Source of the DNA: an uncultured Siphonobacter sp.
Lineage (GTDB): Bacteria > Bacteroidota > Bacteroidia > Cytophagales > Spirosomataceae
Length of the DNA: 64,000 bases
Assembly: GCA_913775095.1 (NCBI GenBank)
Contig: CAJYIW010000018.1
Location: 1 to 64,000 of the forward strand
Reading direction: 5' to 3'
This document shows, piece after piece, positions 52,801-60,825 of the stretch. The position numbers and the translations under genes are program-made. The notes beneath the pieces are model-generated. The model saw only the letters and a list, made by a program, of their open reading frames with translations. It was not told where the DNA came from and did no database searches. Numbering within the stretch: position 1 is the first letter of the stretch; each line of letters starts with the position of its first letter.

Positions 52801-53016
52801 ATTCCCGGAAGCAGACAGACCGGAATACACCAGACCATTCCCCGCTGAGGCTTTCAGGGCATTCGTGCCGGCTCCGCTGTGAGCCGTCCATCCATTAGCC
52901 GTCAGCTCGCTGGAAAAGTCAAAATCTTCTGATAACAACACCTGTCCCTGGGCTTGCCAGTAGCTGAACAAGGTCATTAAAAAAGTACAACTTAATGAAA
53001 ATAGAGTTTTTCTCAT
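49900..53016 (-). CDS. Giant T9SS-secreted endonuclease/phosphatase-family nuclease
   Basis: 1038 residues. The ATG at 53016 starts the signal peptide (RKTLFSLSCTFLMTLFSYW). Next come a jelly-roll-like domain (30-250) and Ig-like sheets (about 250-360). An OB-fold region (about 375-560) contains REQALLLAAPG and TFYIQDATGGIAIYSG. The EEP nuclease core (590-875) has VVSWNLEWLGN, ADVYVVPE, VHAKAGDTQSDYNQR, the catalytic IIAGDWNDDMDRS and TSDHVPVFARF. A fibronectin-like segment and a T9SS type A sorting domain (VGPNPTSSIIKVDSKGLVEV to the end) close it. It resembles ExeM/NucH extracellular nucleases and would degrade extracellular DNA. Confidence 0.9.
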   Translation of the reverse strand: MRKTLFSLSCTFLMTLFSYWQAQGQVLLSEDFDFSSELTANGWTAHSGAGTNALKASAGNGLVYSGLSASGNAVDFLASGEDVNKSLSSPVTSGSVYASFLIKVTSVKSTADYFTHFMANNNTFYGRLFVRQSGSGYQIGIEKSGSTPAYGNTTLSYGTTYLIVVKYTFQDGATNDVAGVYVNPTTASEPTSFETQIATGNDATSFAGYALRQGSNTPVLTLDRIRVSTNWSALFSGVAAPSFTASSASNLNYQVGNGPADGSFKLSGSNLTGSDPTVTVTSPSSSVLVSADNVNFTTTATFTYSGSSFTDQVIYTRLIAGLSFGNYSTSLSISGGGASGSVAVSATVTNSAGCPTSGTMSIACAREQALLLAAPGNINSTATVTVTGTVIVSSQFTGETFYIQDATGGIAIYSGSNPGLSRTVGEQIRVTGNVTYYYGVIEMVNPVITGGLAEAAVTPETLTGVSDMHSPARQGKLVQLENVTVTDSRPYFCVRQNYSFSTPGGTGELRIQSGVADLLNSGKPAGAITLTGVLDAYDPDDNPSTSNSTYQIQPRSNADLPGTTEYTPAGADVNKNTTLDVVSWNLEWLGNANGPVNRGTNYDNQVANASTIMTQLNADVYVVPETVDENVLQRITNNLSGSLGATYAKVCPPVDGTCGSHSAANQKMCFVYNTSVLSNITTICLGSVAGFTASNWASGRFPFQLNADVTINGTSQNVTFIAVHAKAGDTQSDYNQRLNAANELHTYIRTNYNNAPVIIAGDWNDDMDRSITLNNGVPNATPYTPFTTNSAEYSVLTLPLSEAGFGSTITFDNMIDHMIISNELGVNGEKLRYLSGSVGTISGDYIPAINILTTTSDHVPVFARFSVAEGPTPVSWLDFKGKLNETEQVELTWATASEQNNSHFEVQRSKDGLTFETLASVKGKGNSTAVIRYAYTDANPGSGLNYYRLKQVDQNGKYEISRAISLEVDVLKVGPNPTSSIIKVDSKGLVEVQLYTLAGTLLKKSTTNEIQMSDLAAGSYLLKIVTNYSTTYKKVVKQ

Positions 53017-53552
53017 AAAAATCAATTGGATTTCAGTAATAGGAACGCTAACAAAAATATACTAGTAATAAGTAATTTCCTGAATGAGGTTTATTATGAA
53101 TTCGTTAAATCATATTACTTACTTATTTAGAACAATACTCTACTGAACTTCACGACAAATACCCAAACCATATCTGGCAAAATAGGCCTATTTACGTATT
53201 CGCCCCCTTTTATCGTTCCCATTTCTGGCAGTGAATGCACCTTGAATTGCGGGTAAACTGGAAAGTTCATTTACTGACGATAGCGGAGGGAAGCCCGTAA
53301 GGCTTTTAAGGAAGCAAAGGTTCTACCCATGCGAAGTCTGATCGGGCCTATTTGATTGAGCCCGGAAGGGCACGGACCAGAAGGGATCTTTCTAAGAAAA
53401 GTATAAAAAACATTCTTAAAAACTTTCGATTACCTACGGAAAATCAAATTTCGTCGCTAATTTTGCGGGCGATTTCAGAGTTTCTAATTCTTTCCACACT
53501 CTGAAAACGGATTAACAACTCTGAGTTTCATATAACTTTCCAATACTGCTGT
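53017..53552. other. Divergent intergenic region upstream of atpA
   Basis: About 536 bases without a convincing frame. It holds a -7 element for the nuclease on the minus strand (TATTTTTG, 53052-53059) and one for atpA (53458-53465). A GC-richer island with CGGGC/GCCCG arms lies near 53343-53365. The ATG at 53236 opens only 21 codons. No ATP-synthase gene is hidden here. Confidence 0.5.
53458..53465 (+). promoter_or_regulatory. -7 promoter element of atpA-atpG
   Basis: TAATTTTG fits TAnnTTTG, 88 bases before the atpA start. The -33 box is not clear. Confidence 0.45.
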
Positions 53553-55142
53553 ATGGCATCAGTTAGACCCGACGAGGTATCGGCGATATTACGGGAGCAA
53601 CTTTCCGGAGCAAAATCTGCCGCCGAACTCGAAGAAGTGGGTACGGTACTCCAGATCGGTGACGGTGTGGCCCGTATTTACGGACTTTCAAATGTACAAG
53701 CCGGTGAGCTGCTCGCCTTTGAAAATGGCGTTAAAGCTCTGGCTCTTAACCTCGAAGAAGATAATGTCGGGGCCGTGTTATTAGGTGATTCTTCTGATAT
53801 TAAAGAAGGTGATACCGTAAAACGGACTCGTCAAATCGCCTCCATCCGCGTGGGTGAAGGCATGCTTGGTCGTGTGGTTAATACCCTGGGCGAGCCGATC
53901 GACGGCAATGGCCCCATTGCTGGTCAATTATACGATATGCCCATCGAGCGTAAAGCTCCCGGCGTTATCTATCGTCAGCCAGTAACCGAACCTCTTCAAT
54001 CAGGTATCAAGGCAATCGACGCTATGATTCCCGTAGGCCGTGGCCAGCGGGAATTGATCATCGGTGACCGTCAAACGGGTAAAACTACCGTTGCGATCGA
54101 TACCATCATTAACCAAAAGGAATTCTACGAAGCAGGTCAGCCTGTGTATTGTATCTACGTAGCCTGCGGTCAGAAAGCCTCTACTATCAAACAGGTAGAA
54201 CAGGCTCTTCGTAAAGCAGGTGCCATGGATTACACCGTGATCGTAGCCGCTGGTGCGTCTGACTCTGCTCCTATGCAGTTTTACGCTCCATTTACGGGTG
54301 CAGCCATCGGCGAATTCTTCCGTGACTCAGGTCGTCCAGCCCTGGTTGTGTATGATGATTTGTCTAAACAGGCCGTTGCTTACCGTACGGTTTCTCTGCT
54401 TCTTCGTCGTCCCCCCGGACGTGAAGCCTACCCTGGAGACGTATTCTACCTGCACAGCCGCTTATTAGAGCGTGCCGCGAAAATCATCGCTAATGATGAA
54501 ATCGCTGCTCAGATGAACGACTTACCAGAAAGCATTCGTCCCATCGTGAAAGGTGGCGGTTCGTTAACGGCTCTGCCGATCATCGAAACGCAGGCGGGTG
54601 ACGTTTCGGCGTACATTCCCACGAACGTAATTTCGATTACGGACGGACAGATCTTCCTGGAGTCTAACCTCTTCAACGCCGGTATCCGTCCTGCAATCAA
54701 CGTGGGTATCTCGGTAAGCCGCGTAGGTGGTAACGCCCAGATTAAGTCGATGAAGAAAGTAGCCGGTACCCTGAAACTGGATCAGGCCCAATTCCGTGAG
54801 CTCGAAGCTTTCGCGAAATTCGGTTCTGACCTGGATGCCGCTACGAAACTGACCATCGAACGCGGTCGTCGTAACCTGGAAATTCTGATTCAGAAACAAG
54901 GAGCTCCTCAACGCGTAGAAGAGCAAGTGGCCATGATCCACGTTTCTACCAAGGGCTTGATCGATAAAGTTCCGGTAAATCAGGTTCGTCAATACGAAGC
55001 CGATTTTATCAACTTACTCCGTGACCAACACGCGGACGTATTAAAACAACTGAAAGCAGGGAAGTACGACGATACGATCACTTCAACCCTTGAAAAAGTG
55101 GCGAAAGAAGTATCATTGAAGTACGAACTGACTGTTGCCTGA
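53553..55142 (+). CDS. atpA: F1F0 ATP synthase subunit alpha
   Basis: 529 residues, normal length. Three alpha subunits alternate with beta in the F1 head of the membrane ATP synthase. It has the beta-barrel N-domain ([17 protein letters not shown]), the Walker A GDRQTGKT at residues 171-178 and the [15 protein letters not shown] segment. The arginine finger region is [20 protein letters not shown]. The C-terminal helical domain ends in [13 protein letters not shown]. Together with atpG it forms a two-gene unit; the delta, b, c and a subunit genes are not upstream within the window. Confidence 0.98.
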   Translation: MASVRPDEVSAILREQLSGAKSAAELEEVGTVLQIGDGVARIYGLSNVQAGELLAFENGVKALALNLEEDNVGAVLLGDSSDIKEGDTVKRTRQIASIRVGEGMLGRVVNTLGEPIDGNGPIAGQLYDMPIERKAPGVIYRQPVTEPLQSGIKAIDAMIPVGRGQRELIIGDRQTGKTTVAIDTIINQKEFYEAGQPVYCIYVACGQKASTIKQVEQALRKAGAMDYTVIVAAGASDSAPMQFYAPFTGAAIGEFFRDSGRPALVVYDDLSKQAVAYRTVSLLLRRPPGREAYPGDVFYLHSRLLERAAKIIANDEIAAQMNDLPESIRPIVKGGGSLTALPIIETQAGDVSAYIPTNVISITDGQIFLESNLFNAGIRPAINVGISVSRVGGNAQIKSMKKVAGTLKLDQAQFRELEAFAKFGSDLDAATKLTIERGRRNLEILIQKQGAPQRVEEQVAMIHVSTKGLIDKVPVNQVRQYEADFINLLRDQHADVLKQLKAGKYDDTITSTLEKVAKEVSLKYELTVA

Positions 55143-55154
55143 TCTGATGTTCGG

Positions 55155-55184
55155 TAGCCCATTGTCTGTCCAGACAGTGGGCTA
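55155..55184 (+). repeat. Intercistronic hairpin between atpA and atpG
   Basis: A 14-bp arm (55155-55168) pairs with 55171-55184 (one G-T wobble) around TC. No T run follows, so it is not a complete terminator; it could attenuate transcription or protect the atpA end of the mRNA. Confidence 0.65.
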
Positions 55185-55222
55185 ATCTCTACTCATTATC
55201 GAACGTCTCATCATCGAACACC

Positions 55223-56104
55223 ATGGCTAATTTAAAAGAAGTTCGTAACCGGATTGCCTCCGTTAATTCTACCCAGCAAATCACCAAAGCCATGAAAATG
55301 GTGGCGGCGGCTAAACTGCGTAGAGCTCAGGACAGCATCATTCAAATGCGGCCTTACGCTCATAAACTGGGTGAAATGCTGCAAACCGTTTCGGCGGGAG
55401 CTGAAGGTGCTCAGGATAATCCCTACAAACAGGAAAGACCCATCGAGCGAGTTCTCATCGTGGTCATTACCTCTGATCGTGGTCTTTGCGGTGCGTTCAA
55501 TGCGAACGTAAGTAAAGCGGCCCAAACGATTATCAATCAGAAATACGCGGCTCAGCTCCAGGCGGGTAACGTACATATCTTGTCAATCGGTAAAAAAGGC
55601 GGCGAATTCTTTACTCGTCGTGGCTATAAGGTTAATCATTCTTACGAAGATACCTATACCCGATTGAGCTTTGCCGTTGTTCGTCAGGCAGCCGAAGAGA
55701 TCATGGCGGCTTTCGTAAAAGGCCAGTATGATGTCGTGGAAATCGTTTTCAATGAATTCAAGAACGTCGCTACGCAGGTGATTCGTGTGGAGCAGTTCCT
55801 GCCAATCGTTGAAAAAGTAACTGACGATGCGACCGTAAAAGGAGATTATATTTTTGAACCTTCGGAAGAGGAAATCATCAAAGAGCTGATTCCGAAATCG
55901 CTCAAAATTCAATTATACCGGGCTGTTCTGGAGTCTAATGCATCTGAACACGGTGCACGGATGACCGCCATGGATAAAGCTACGGATAACGCCGGCGAAT
56001 TGCTGAAAAACCTGCGGATCGAGTATAACCGCTCCCGTCAGGCTGCCATTACGACTGAGATTCTTGAAATTGTGGCGGGTGCTGAGGCCCTTGCTGCGGA
56101 ATAG
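55223..56104 (+). CDS. atpG: F1F0 ATP synthase subunit gamma
   Basis: 293 residues; the rotating central shaft of F1. The N-terminal coiled coil has KEVRNRIASVNSTQQITKAM and KMVAAAKLRRAQD, the middle Rossmann-like part has the VITSDRGLCGAFN motif, and the C-terminal helix contains ATDNAGELLKNLRIEYNRSR and QAAITTEILEIVAGAEALA. All family signatures are intact. It starts 80 bases after atpA with a hairpin between them. It is one copy per F1, against three of alpha. Confidence 0.97.
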   Translation: MANLKEVRNRIASVNSTQQITKAMKMVAAAKLRRAQDSIIQMRPYAHKLGEMLQTVSAGAEGAQDNPYKQERPIERVLIVVITSDRGLCGAFNANVSKAAQTIINQKYAAQLQAGNVHILSIGKKGGEFFTRRGYKVNHSYEDTYTRLSFAVVRQAAEEIMAAFVKGQYDVVEIVFNEFKNVATQVIRVEQFLPIVEKVTDDATVKGDYIFEPSEEEIIKELIPKSLKIQLYRAVLESNASEHGARMTAMDKATDNAGELLKNLRIEYNRSRQAAITTEILEIVAGAEALAAE

Positions 56105-56127
56105 CATTCGTACATTTCCCCTTTGAT

Positions 56128-56157
56128 AACCCTCATTCTTGTGAATGAGGGTTTTTT
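56128..56157 (+). terminator. Terminator of atpG
   Basis: A perfect 11-bp stem (56128-56138 with 56143-56153) with TTGT loop and T run, 23 bases after the stop. Confidence 0.9.
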
Positions 56158-56315
56158 ATTACCTTTTCCACGGGTAAGGCCCCTAAAAAAGATCGTACGG
56201 ATGCCTTTTGAATTGAAATACTTAATTTCAGTATATAATTTTGAAATACTCATTAATTAACCCATATTGAACTTTCAACTTACAAGAATAACCGAATAAT
56301 ATTCCCTTTTGAACT

Positions 56316-57278
56316 ATGCTAAGTCGCGTTGCTAATTCAATCTACTGGCTCAATAGATACGTAGAACGAGCGGATAATTACTCCCGCTTTGTGGATGTTA
56401 ACTTCAACCTGATGCTGGATTTGCCACCAGATGTAGAGGAGCAGTGGGAACCCCTGATTATTGCAACCGCCGACAACAAGCTTTTCTACGAGCATTATGA
56501 TACATCCAGTCGGGAGAATATCATTTTCTTCATGACTTTTGATCCCCGGAATCCGAATTCTATCCTTTGCTGCCTGCAAAATGCCCGTGAAAACGCCCGT
56601 ACGATTCGGGAGGCCATTTCCCGGGAAATGTGGGAGCAGATCAATGCCTTGTACTGGAAGGTAAAAGAAGCCGCTACGCAGTCCCGGCACTGGGAGATGA
56701 CCCATTTTCAGGATTTTTACGAAGATATTAAGCTGGGTTGCCAGACTTTTTACGGTATTGTTGAATCGACCATTAGCCGGAATGAAGGCTGGCATTTTGC
56801 CCGCCTGGGACGAATGCTCGAACGGGCGGATAAAACCACCCGCTTTCTGGACGTAAAGTACTTTACGCTGTTGCCCGAAGTAAGTGCCGTTGGCTCACCG
56901 CTGGATTTATTACTCTGGTCATCCGTACTCAAATCCGTTTCAGCCTATAACATGTACCGGCAGCGGTTTAAAAATATGTCACCGGCTCATATCGTCGAAT
57001 TCCTGATTCTGGAGAAGAATTTCCCCCGTTCCGTGATGCATTCCCTGAAGCGGGCTGAACTTTCCCTGTATGAAATTTCGGGGGGCTTCATCGGAAACAG
57101 TTATACCAATAAAGCCGAGCGTTTGCTGAGCAAGCTTCGCAGTGAAATTGAATTCATGACGATTGAAGACATTTTCAGCACCGGATTACACGAATTTCTG
57201 GACAATTTTCAGTCGAAAAACAATCAGGTAGGGAAAGCGATTTTTGAAACGTACTTCGATTTAAAACCCGTGGTTTAG
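56316..57278 (+). CDS. Alpha-E domain protein (DUF403/COG2307)
   Basis: 320 residues, all helical. It starts with the family signature MLSRVANSIYWLNRYVERADNY and repeats a similar element later (GRMLERADKTTRFLDVKYF). It also has NARENARTIREAISREMWEQ. Alpha-E proteins occur with a circularly permuted ATP-grasp peptide ligase, a transglutaminase and often Anbu; they are proposed to help make or attach a small peptide. Here the next genes on the same strand are Anbu (148 bases on) and transglutaminase. Normally an ATP-grasp gene lies beside this one, but upstream here is atpG. Confidence 0.9.
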   Translation: MLSRVANSIYWLNRYVERADNYSRFVDVNFNLMLDLPPDVEEQWEPLIIATADNKLFYEHYDTSSRENIIFFMTFDPRNPNSILCCLQNARENARTIREAISREMWEQINALYWKVKEAATQSRHWEMTHFQDFYEDIKLGCQTFYGIVESTISRNEGWHFARLGRMLERADKTTRFLDVKYFTLLPEVSAVGSPLDLLLWSSVLKSVSAYNMYRQRFKNMSPAHIVEFLILEKNFPRSVMHSLKRAELSLYEISGGFIGNSYTNKAERLLSKLRSEIEFMTIEDIFSTGLHEFLDNFQSKNNQVGKAIFETYFDLKPVV

Positions 57279-57335
57279 TTTGGCGAAAGCGGAACAAACC
57301 GCTATCTATGCCCTGATAAATGATTTGGTTTGCCA

Positions 57336-57390
57336 GGTTTCAGGCCTGAGACGTGTACATACCTTTGTTTACCAACCAAAGCCTGAAACC
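57336..57390. repeat. Inverted repeat around the anbu promoter
   Basis: GGTTTCAGGC (57336-57345) and GCCTGAAACC (57381-57390) are exact inverted arms 35 bases apart. Between them lies the -7 element TACCTTTG (57360-57367). The layout is what one expects of an operator for a dimeric regulator, or of a hairpin in the leader. Confidence 0.55.
57360..57367 (+). promoter_or_regulatory. -7 promoter element upstream of anbu
   Basis: TACCTTTG matches TAnnTTTG, 59 bases before the anbu start. No clean -33 element was seen. Confidence 0.5.
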
Positions 57391-57425
57391 AGACCTTAAC
57401 TCCAGAAGACCCCTAATTACCTGTT

Positions 57426-58172
57426 ATGACGTATTGTCTGGGCATAAAAACCAAAACCGGCTTAGTTGCCCTGGCGGATACCCGCCTGACTTCCGGTTCT
57501 GAAGTAACGACGAACAAAAAGATTTCCATTCACGAAGTCGAACATCATTCCCTGTTCATTATGACTTCCGGCTTGCGTTCGGTACGAGATAAGGCCATTA
57601 CCTATTTTCGGGAAGTAATCGCGGAACGGGATGCTAATTTCAATAAACTTTACAAAGCTGTCAATGCTTTTGGAGAGCAGGTCCGGCGGGTAGCCCGCGA
57701 AGACAAGAGTGCCCTGGCCGAAGCCGGACTGTCTTTTAACCTGTACGCCATCGTAGGAGGTCAGTTACAGGATGATGACGAACATAAACTCTACATGCTT
57801 TACCCCGAAGGTAACTGGATCGAAGTAGGCCCCAACACTCCCTTTTTCATTATTGGAAACACGGGCTACGGCACTCCTATTCTTCGCCGGAGCCTGCGTT
57901 TTGAAACGTCCCTGCAGGATGCCCTGAAAATAGGGTTCCTGTCCTTCGATTCTACCCGCGTCAGTGCGAATGATGTTGACTTTCCGATCGACGTAGCCGT
58001 TTACGAAAAAGACAGCTTTCACATGAACGAGCATCGCTTTGAAAAAGAAGACGTTGAACAGATTGCTCACCAGTGGGGAGCCTTGCTGGTGTCTTCCGTT
58101 CAGCGGTTACCGAGTGACTGGATGGCTCCGGTTTTCGAGTCTCAAAAGCAACTCGTTGACAATCAGAAATAG
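57426..58172 (+). CDS. Anbu proteasome-type peptidase
   Basis: 248 residues. It starts MTYCLGIKTKTGLVALADTR; after removal of Met the N-terminal Thr would be the nucleophile expected for an Ntn hydrolase of the proteasome beta family. Other family elements are Lys-containing TNKKISIHEVE (about residue 33), LFIMTSGLRSVRDKAI and SFNLYAIVGGQ, with PFFIIGNTGYGTPILRRSL. Anbu forms a homo-oligomeric helical or ring assembly, and protease activity has been hard to show. Its standard genomic setting is alpha-E, ATP-grasp and transglutaminase, largely kept here. Confidence 0.9.
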   Translation: MTYCLGIKTKTGLVALADTRLTSGSEVTTNKKISIHEVEHHSLFIMTSGLRSVRDKAITYFREVIAERDANFNKLYKAVNAFGEQVRRVAREDKSALAEAGLSFNLYAIVGGQLQDDDEHKLYMLYPEGNWIEVGPNTPFFIIGNTGYGTPILRRSLRFETSLQDALKIGFLSFDSTRVSANDVDFPIDVAVYEKDSFHMNEHRFEKEDVEQIAHQWGALLVSSVQRLPSDWMAPVFESQKQLVDNQK

Positions 58173-58197
58173 CCTGGGAAGCAGGTATCTTTTTTCA

Positions 58198-58235
58198 GGA
58201 AGCGGGCCATGAAATTCATGGCCCGCTTCCTTTTT
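58198..58235 (+). terminator. Terminator of anbu
   Basis: A 16-bp palindromic stem (58198-58213 with 58215-58230), followed by five T. Confidence 0.88.
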
Positions 58236-58402
58236 CATAACGAATAAATGGCTTATTAGGCAGGATTAGACAAAAGAAAGATTGGATGAAAGCACTTTTA
58301 ACCATATATTGCAGGTGAGCTCGTCTCCATTCTCTGCTTACCAATGCCCTGAGCTTACCGGGTTTTTCTCCTTTTGTATTTCCTTAAAAACTCTTGAAGT
58401 CA

Positions 58403-59254
58403 ATGCATTATCGGATTCGTCATCAGCTAACTTATACTTATTCTACCGCCGTTACTTTAAGTCCCCACCGGATTTATTTACAACCCAGGTCCAGTTCTTA
58501 TCAATCTCTGAAAAGCTTTAAAATCCAGATTTCTCCCGAGCCCGATAAGACCGTTTGCATCACCGATACCGAAGGAAATACGCAGCATTTACTTTTCTTC
58601 AGCACTCCTACTACCGAACTTAAGATCATTGCCGAGTCAGAAGTCGAATCAACCCTTTCTAATCCCTTTGATTTTATTTTTTACCCTTTCGAATTTCAGA
58701 AACTACCGATTAAGTATTCCGCAGAGGAGCGACGTTTATTGACCACGTACCTGGAAAAAGAAGGAATTACGCCTTCCGTAGAGCAGTTCACGAAGCTGAT
58801 TGCTACGGAGTCCCGCTGGGATACTTTGCAGTTTCTGATTCGTTTGAACGAGTATATTCACGAGGAGTTCAATTACGAAATTCGTGAAACGGGCTTTCCT
58901 CAGGAACCCGACTATACCCTGCAACACCGGAAAGGCTCCTGCCGGGATTACGCCAGTTTATACATGGCCTGCTGCCGTAGTTTAGGACTGGCTTCCCGTT
59001 TTGTGAGTGGGTATTACATGGGCTCTGCGGAGGGACCACAGTATTTACACGCCTGGGCGGAGGTGTACTTACCCGGAGCGGGCTGGCGGGGCTTTGATCC
59101 CACCCAGAATTGTCTGGCGGCCGATTCCCACCTGGTTCTGGCGGCTTCGGCATCCCCGGAAATGATAAGTCCGGTACACGGAAAGTATACCGGACAGGCA
59201 GAGTCTAATCTGGAGGCGTACGTAGCTGTTACTCCCTCTGAAATTCTATACTAG
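58403..59254 (+). CDS. Transglutaminase-like protein of the Anbu/alpha-E system
   Basis: 283 residues from the ATG at 58403 (a TTG at 58394 would add three). The N-terminal beta domain (HYRIRHQLTYTYSTAVTLSPH) and the transglutaminase core are both typical of COG1305 proteins that travel with alpha-E and ATP-grasp genes. The catalytic triad is visible: Cys in KGSCRDYASLYMAC, His in YLHAWAEVYLPG and Asp in GFDPTQN. It may form or break isopeptide or amide bonds. It stands 230 bases after the anbu terminator, so it probably has its own promoter. Confidence 0.88.
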   Translation: MHYRIRHQLTYTYSTAVTLSPHRIYLQPRSSSYQSLKSFKIQISPEPDKTVCITDTEGNTQHLLFFSTPTTELKIIAESEVESTLSNPFDFIFYPFEFQKLPIKYSAEERRLLTTYLEKEGITPSVEQFTKLIATESRWDTLQFLIRLNEYIHEEFNYEIRETGFPQEPDYTLQHRKGSCRDYASLYMACCRSLGLASRFVSGYYMGSAEGPQYLHAWAEVYLPGAGWRGFDPTQNCLAADSHLVLAASASPEMISPVHGKYTGQAESNLEAYVAVTPSEILY

Positions 59255-59506
59255 TTACAAATTCACGGCAACAATACTCGTAATTTCGGGCACCTGACGA
59301 CGGATGGCATCTTCAATGCCTCCGCGGAAGGTCATAGCCGACATCGAGCAGGAACCACAGGCTCCCAGCAGCTCCAGCTTCACGGTATTTTCGTCTGTAA
59401 TCTCGATGATCCGGACATTGCCGCCGTCAGCTTCCAGATACGGACGAATACTATTCAAGGCCTGTTCTACTTTTCCTAATAATGGATGTTCGAGATTCGT
59501 TTCCAT
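59255..59506 (-). CDS. NifU-like (Nfu) iron-sulfur scaffold protein
   Basis: 83 residues from the ATG at 59506. A longer frame from 59572 would add a poorly conserved 22-residue leader. The domain LGKVEQALNSIRPYLEADGGNVRII leads to the cluster-binding C-x2-C in LLGACGSCSMSAMTFRGGIEDAI. Nfu carries a 4Fe-4S cluster between two subunits and delivers it to target enzymes. The next gene upstream on the same strand is Mrp, another Fe-S carrier, so the pair forms a small assembly operon. Confidence 0.92.
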   Translation of the reverse strand: METNLEHPLLGKVEQALNSIRPYLEADGGNVRIIEITDENTVKLELLGACGSCSMSAMTFRGGIEDAIRRQVPEITSIVAVNL

Positions 59507-59603
59507 GTAGAGTCTGGTAATGCTTTTTAATCTGTCCGAACCGTCTACTTGTTCAGATACAGAGTGTTTCAATAAATTATGAATACTCTCGTTTTTTTGC
59601 TGC

Positions 59604-60713
59604 TTATGCCGTCATTTCAACGGGCTTCGTTTTTGCCAGCGTAGCATTTCGAATGGCAACCTGCTGAGCCAGTTTTTCAGCAGTTTTATGGAAGGCAATG
59701 GCCGTCATGCTATCGATCTGCGTGGCGGCAGGTTTCCCTTCGTCGCCTGCTTCACGAATTCCCTGAACCAGGGGTATCTCTCCCAGAAAAGGCGTTTCAT
59801 AATGCTCCGCCAGCCATTTGCCTCCGCCTTTACCAAACAGGTAATATCGGTTTTCGGGAAGTTCAGCAGGCGTAAAATAGGCCATATTCTCGACGATTCC
59901 CAAAATCGGAACATTAATTTGGGGCTGCAGGAACATTTGCAATCCTTTCTTGGCATCGGCCAGGGCTACCTTCTGCGGCGTCGTCACAATGACTGCTCCC
60001 GTAATCGGGGCTGACTGCACCAGCGTCAGGTGAATATCACCCGTTCCGGGGGGCAGGTCGATCAACAGGTAATCCAGTTCACCCCAGTTGACGTCTCCCA
60101 TGAGTTGTTTCAGAGCCTGACTGGCCATCGGACCACGCCACACCATCGGGCTATCGGCGGGCACCAGAAAACCCATGGAAATCATTTTAATGCCGTACTG
60201 AAGAATGGGATTAATCATGTTCTTCCCCTCCACTACGGTAACGGTTGGCTGCAAATCTTCCGCACCAAACATAACGGGAATGGAAGGACCGTAGATATCC
60301 GCGTCCAGAATACCCACTTTCGCTCCGGTATTTTTCAGAGCAATCGCCAGGTTGGCCGTTACGGTTGACTTCCCTACTCCACCTTTGCCCGAAGCTACGG
60401 CAATGACGTTTTTAACCGTCGATAAAATCGTTTTATTACCAAACGCCGTCGTGGTCACGTCAGCGGTCATGTGAATGACTACACGAAGTTCCGGATCAAC
60501 CTGCTCGTGAATGGCATCTTCACAACGCTGACGGATAACTTCTTTTAACGGACAGGCAGGTGTGGTCAGCACCACCGTAAATCGTACTTCGCCCACACCC
60601 AGCTCCACATCCTTGATCATGTTCAAGGTGACCAAATCTTTCTTTAAATCCGGCTCTTCAACCGTGCTTAAAGCCTTAATAATATCTTCTTTTTTGATTC
60701 GTAATTCGCCCAT
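59604..60713 (-). CDS. Mrp/NBP35-family Fe-S carrier ATPase
   Basis: 369 residues. The N-terminal MIP18/DUF59 domain (1-95, EPDLKKDLVTLNMIKDVEL) is joined to a P-loop NTPase. The deviant Walker A is ASGKGGVGKSTVTANLA, the Mrp signature DADIYGPSIPVMFG follows, then MVWRGPMASQALKQL and LIDLPPGTGDIHLTLVQ. A C-x-x-C toward the C-terminus, usual in many NBP35 forms, is not evident. It loads or transfers Fe-S clusters, with Nfu encoded next to it. Confidence 0.93.
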   Translation of the reverse strand: MGELRIKKEDIIKALSTVEEPDLKKDLVTLNMIKDVELGVGEVRFTVVLTTPACPLKEVIRQRCEDAIHEQVDPELRVVIHMTADVTTTAFGNKTILSTVKNVIAVASGKGGVGKSTVTANLAIALKNTGAKVGILDADIYGPSIPVMFGAEDLQPTVTVVEGKNMINPILQYGIKMISMGFLVPADSPMVWRGPMASQALKQLMGDVNWGELDYLLIDLPPGTGDIHLTLVQSAPITGAVIVTTPQKVALADAKKGLQMFLQPQINVPILGIVENMAYFTPAELPENRYYLFGKGGGKWLAEHYETPFLGEIPLVQGIREAGDEGKPAATQIDSMTAIAFHKTAEKLAQQVAIRNATLAKTKPVEMTA

Positions 60714-60759
60714 ACAATAAAATTCGTCAATGGAGGTTTCCCCTGTCCATTCGTAACCA

Positions 60760-60767
60760 CAAAGGTA
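60760..60767 (-). promoter_or_regulatory. -7 promoter element of the mrp-nfu operon
   Basis: CAAAGGTA on the plus strand is TACCTTTG on the minus strand, 47 bases before the Mrp start. Confidence 0.5.
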
Positions 60768-60825
60768 AACAGTAAGTTTCGTAGCACCTTGTATATCTCA
60801 GGGTATTTCCCTAACTGGAAGGATT

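Noticed and set aside
53236-53301. A 21-codon frame upstream of atpA
   Set aside because: It is too short, is not followed by a terminator and has no resemblance to an ATP synthase or leader peptide.
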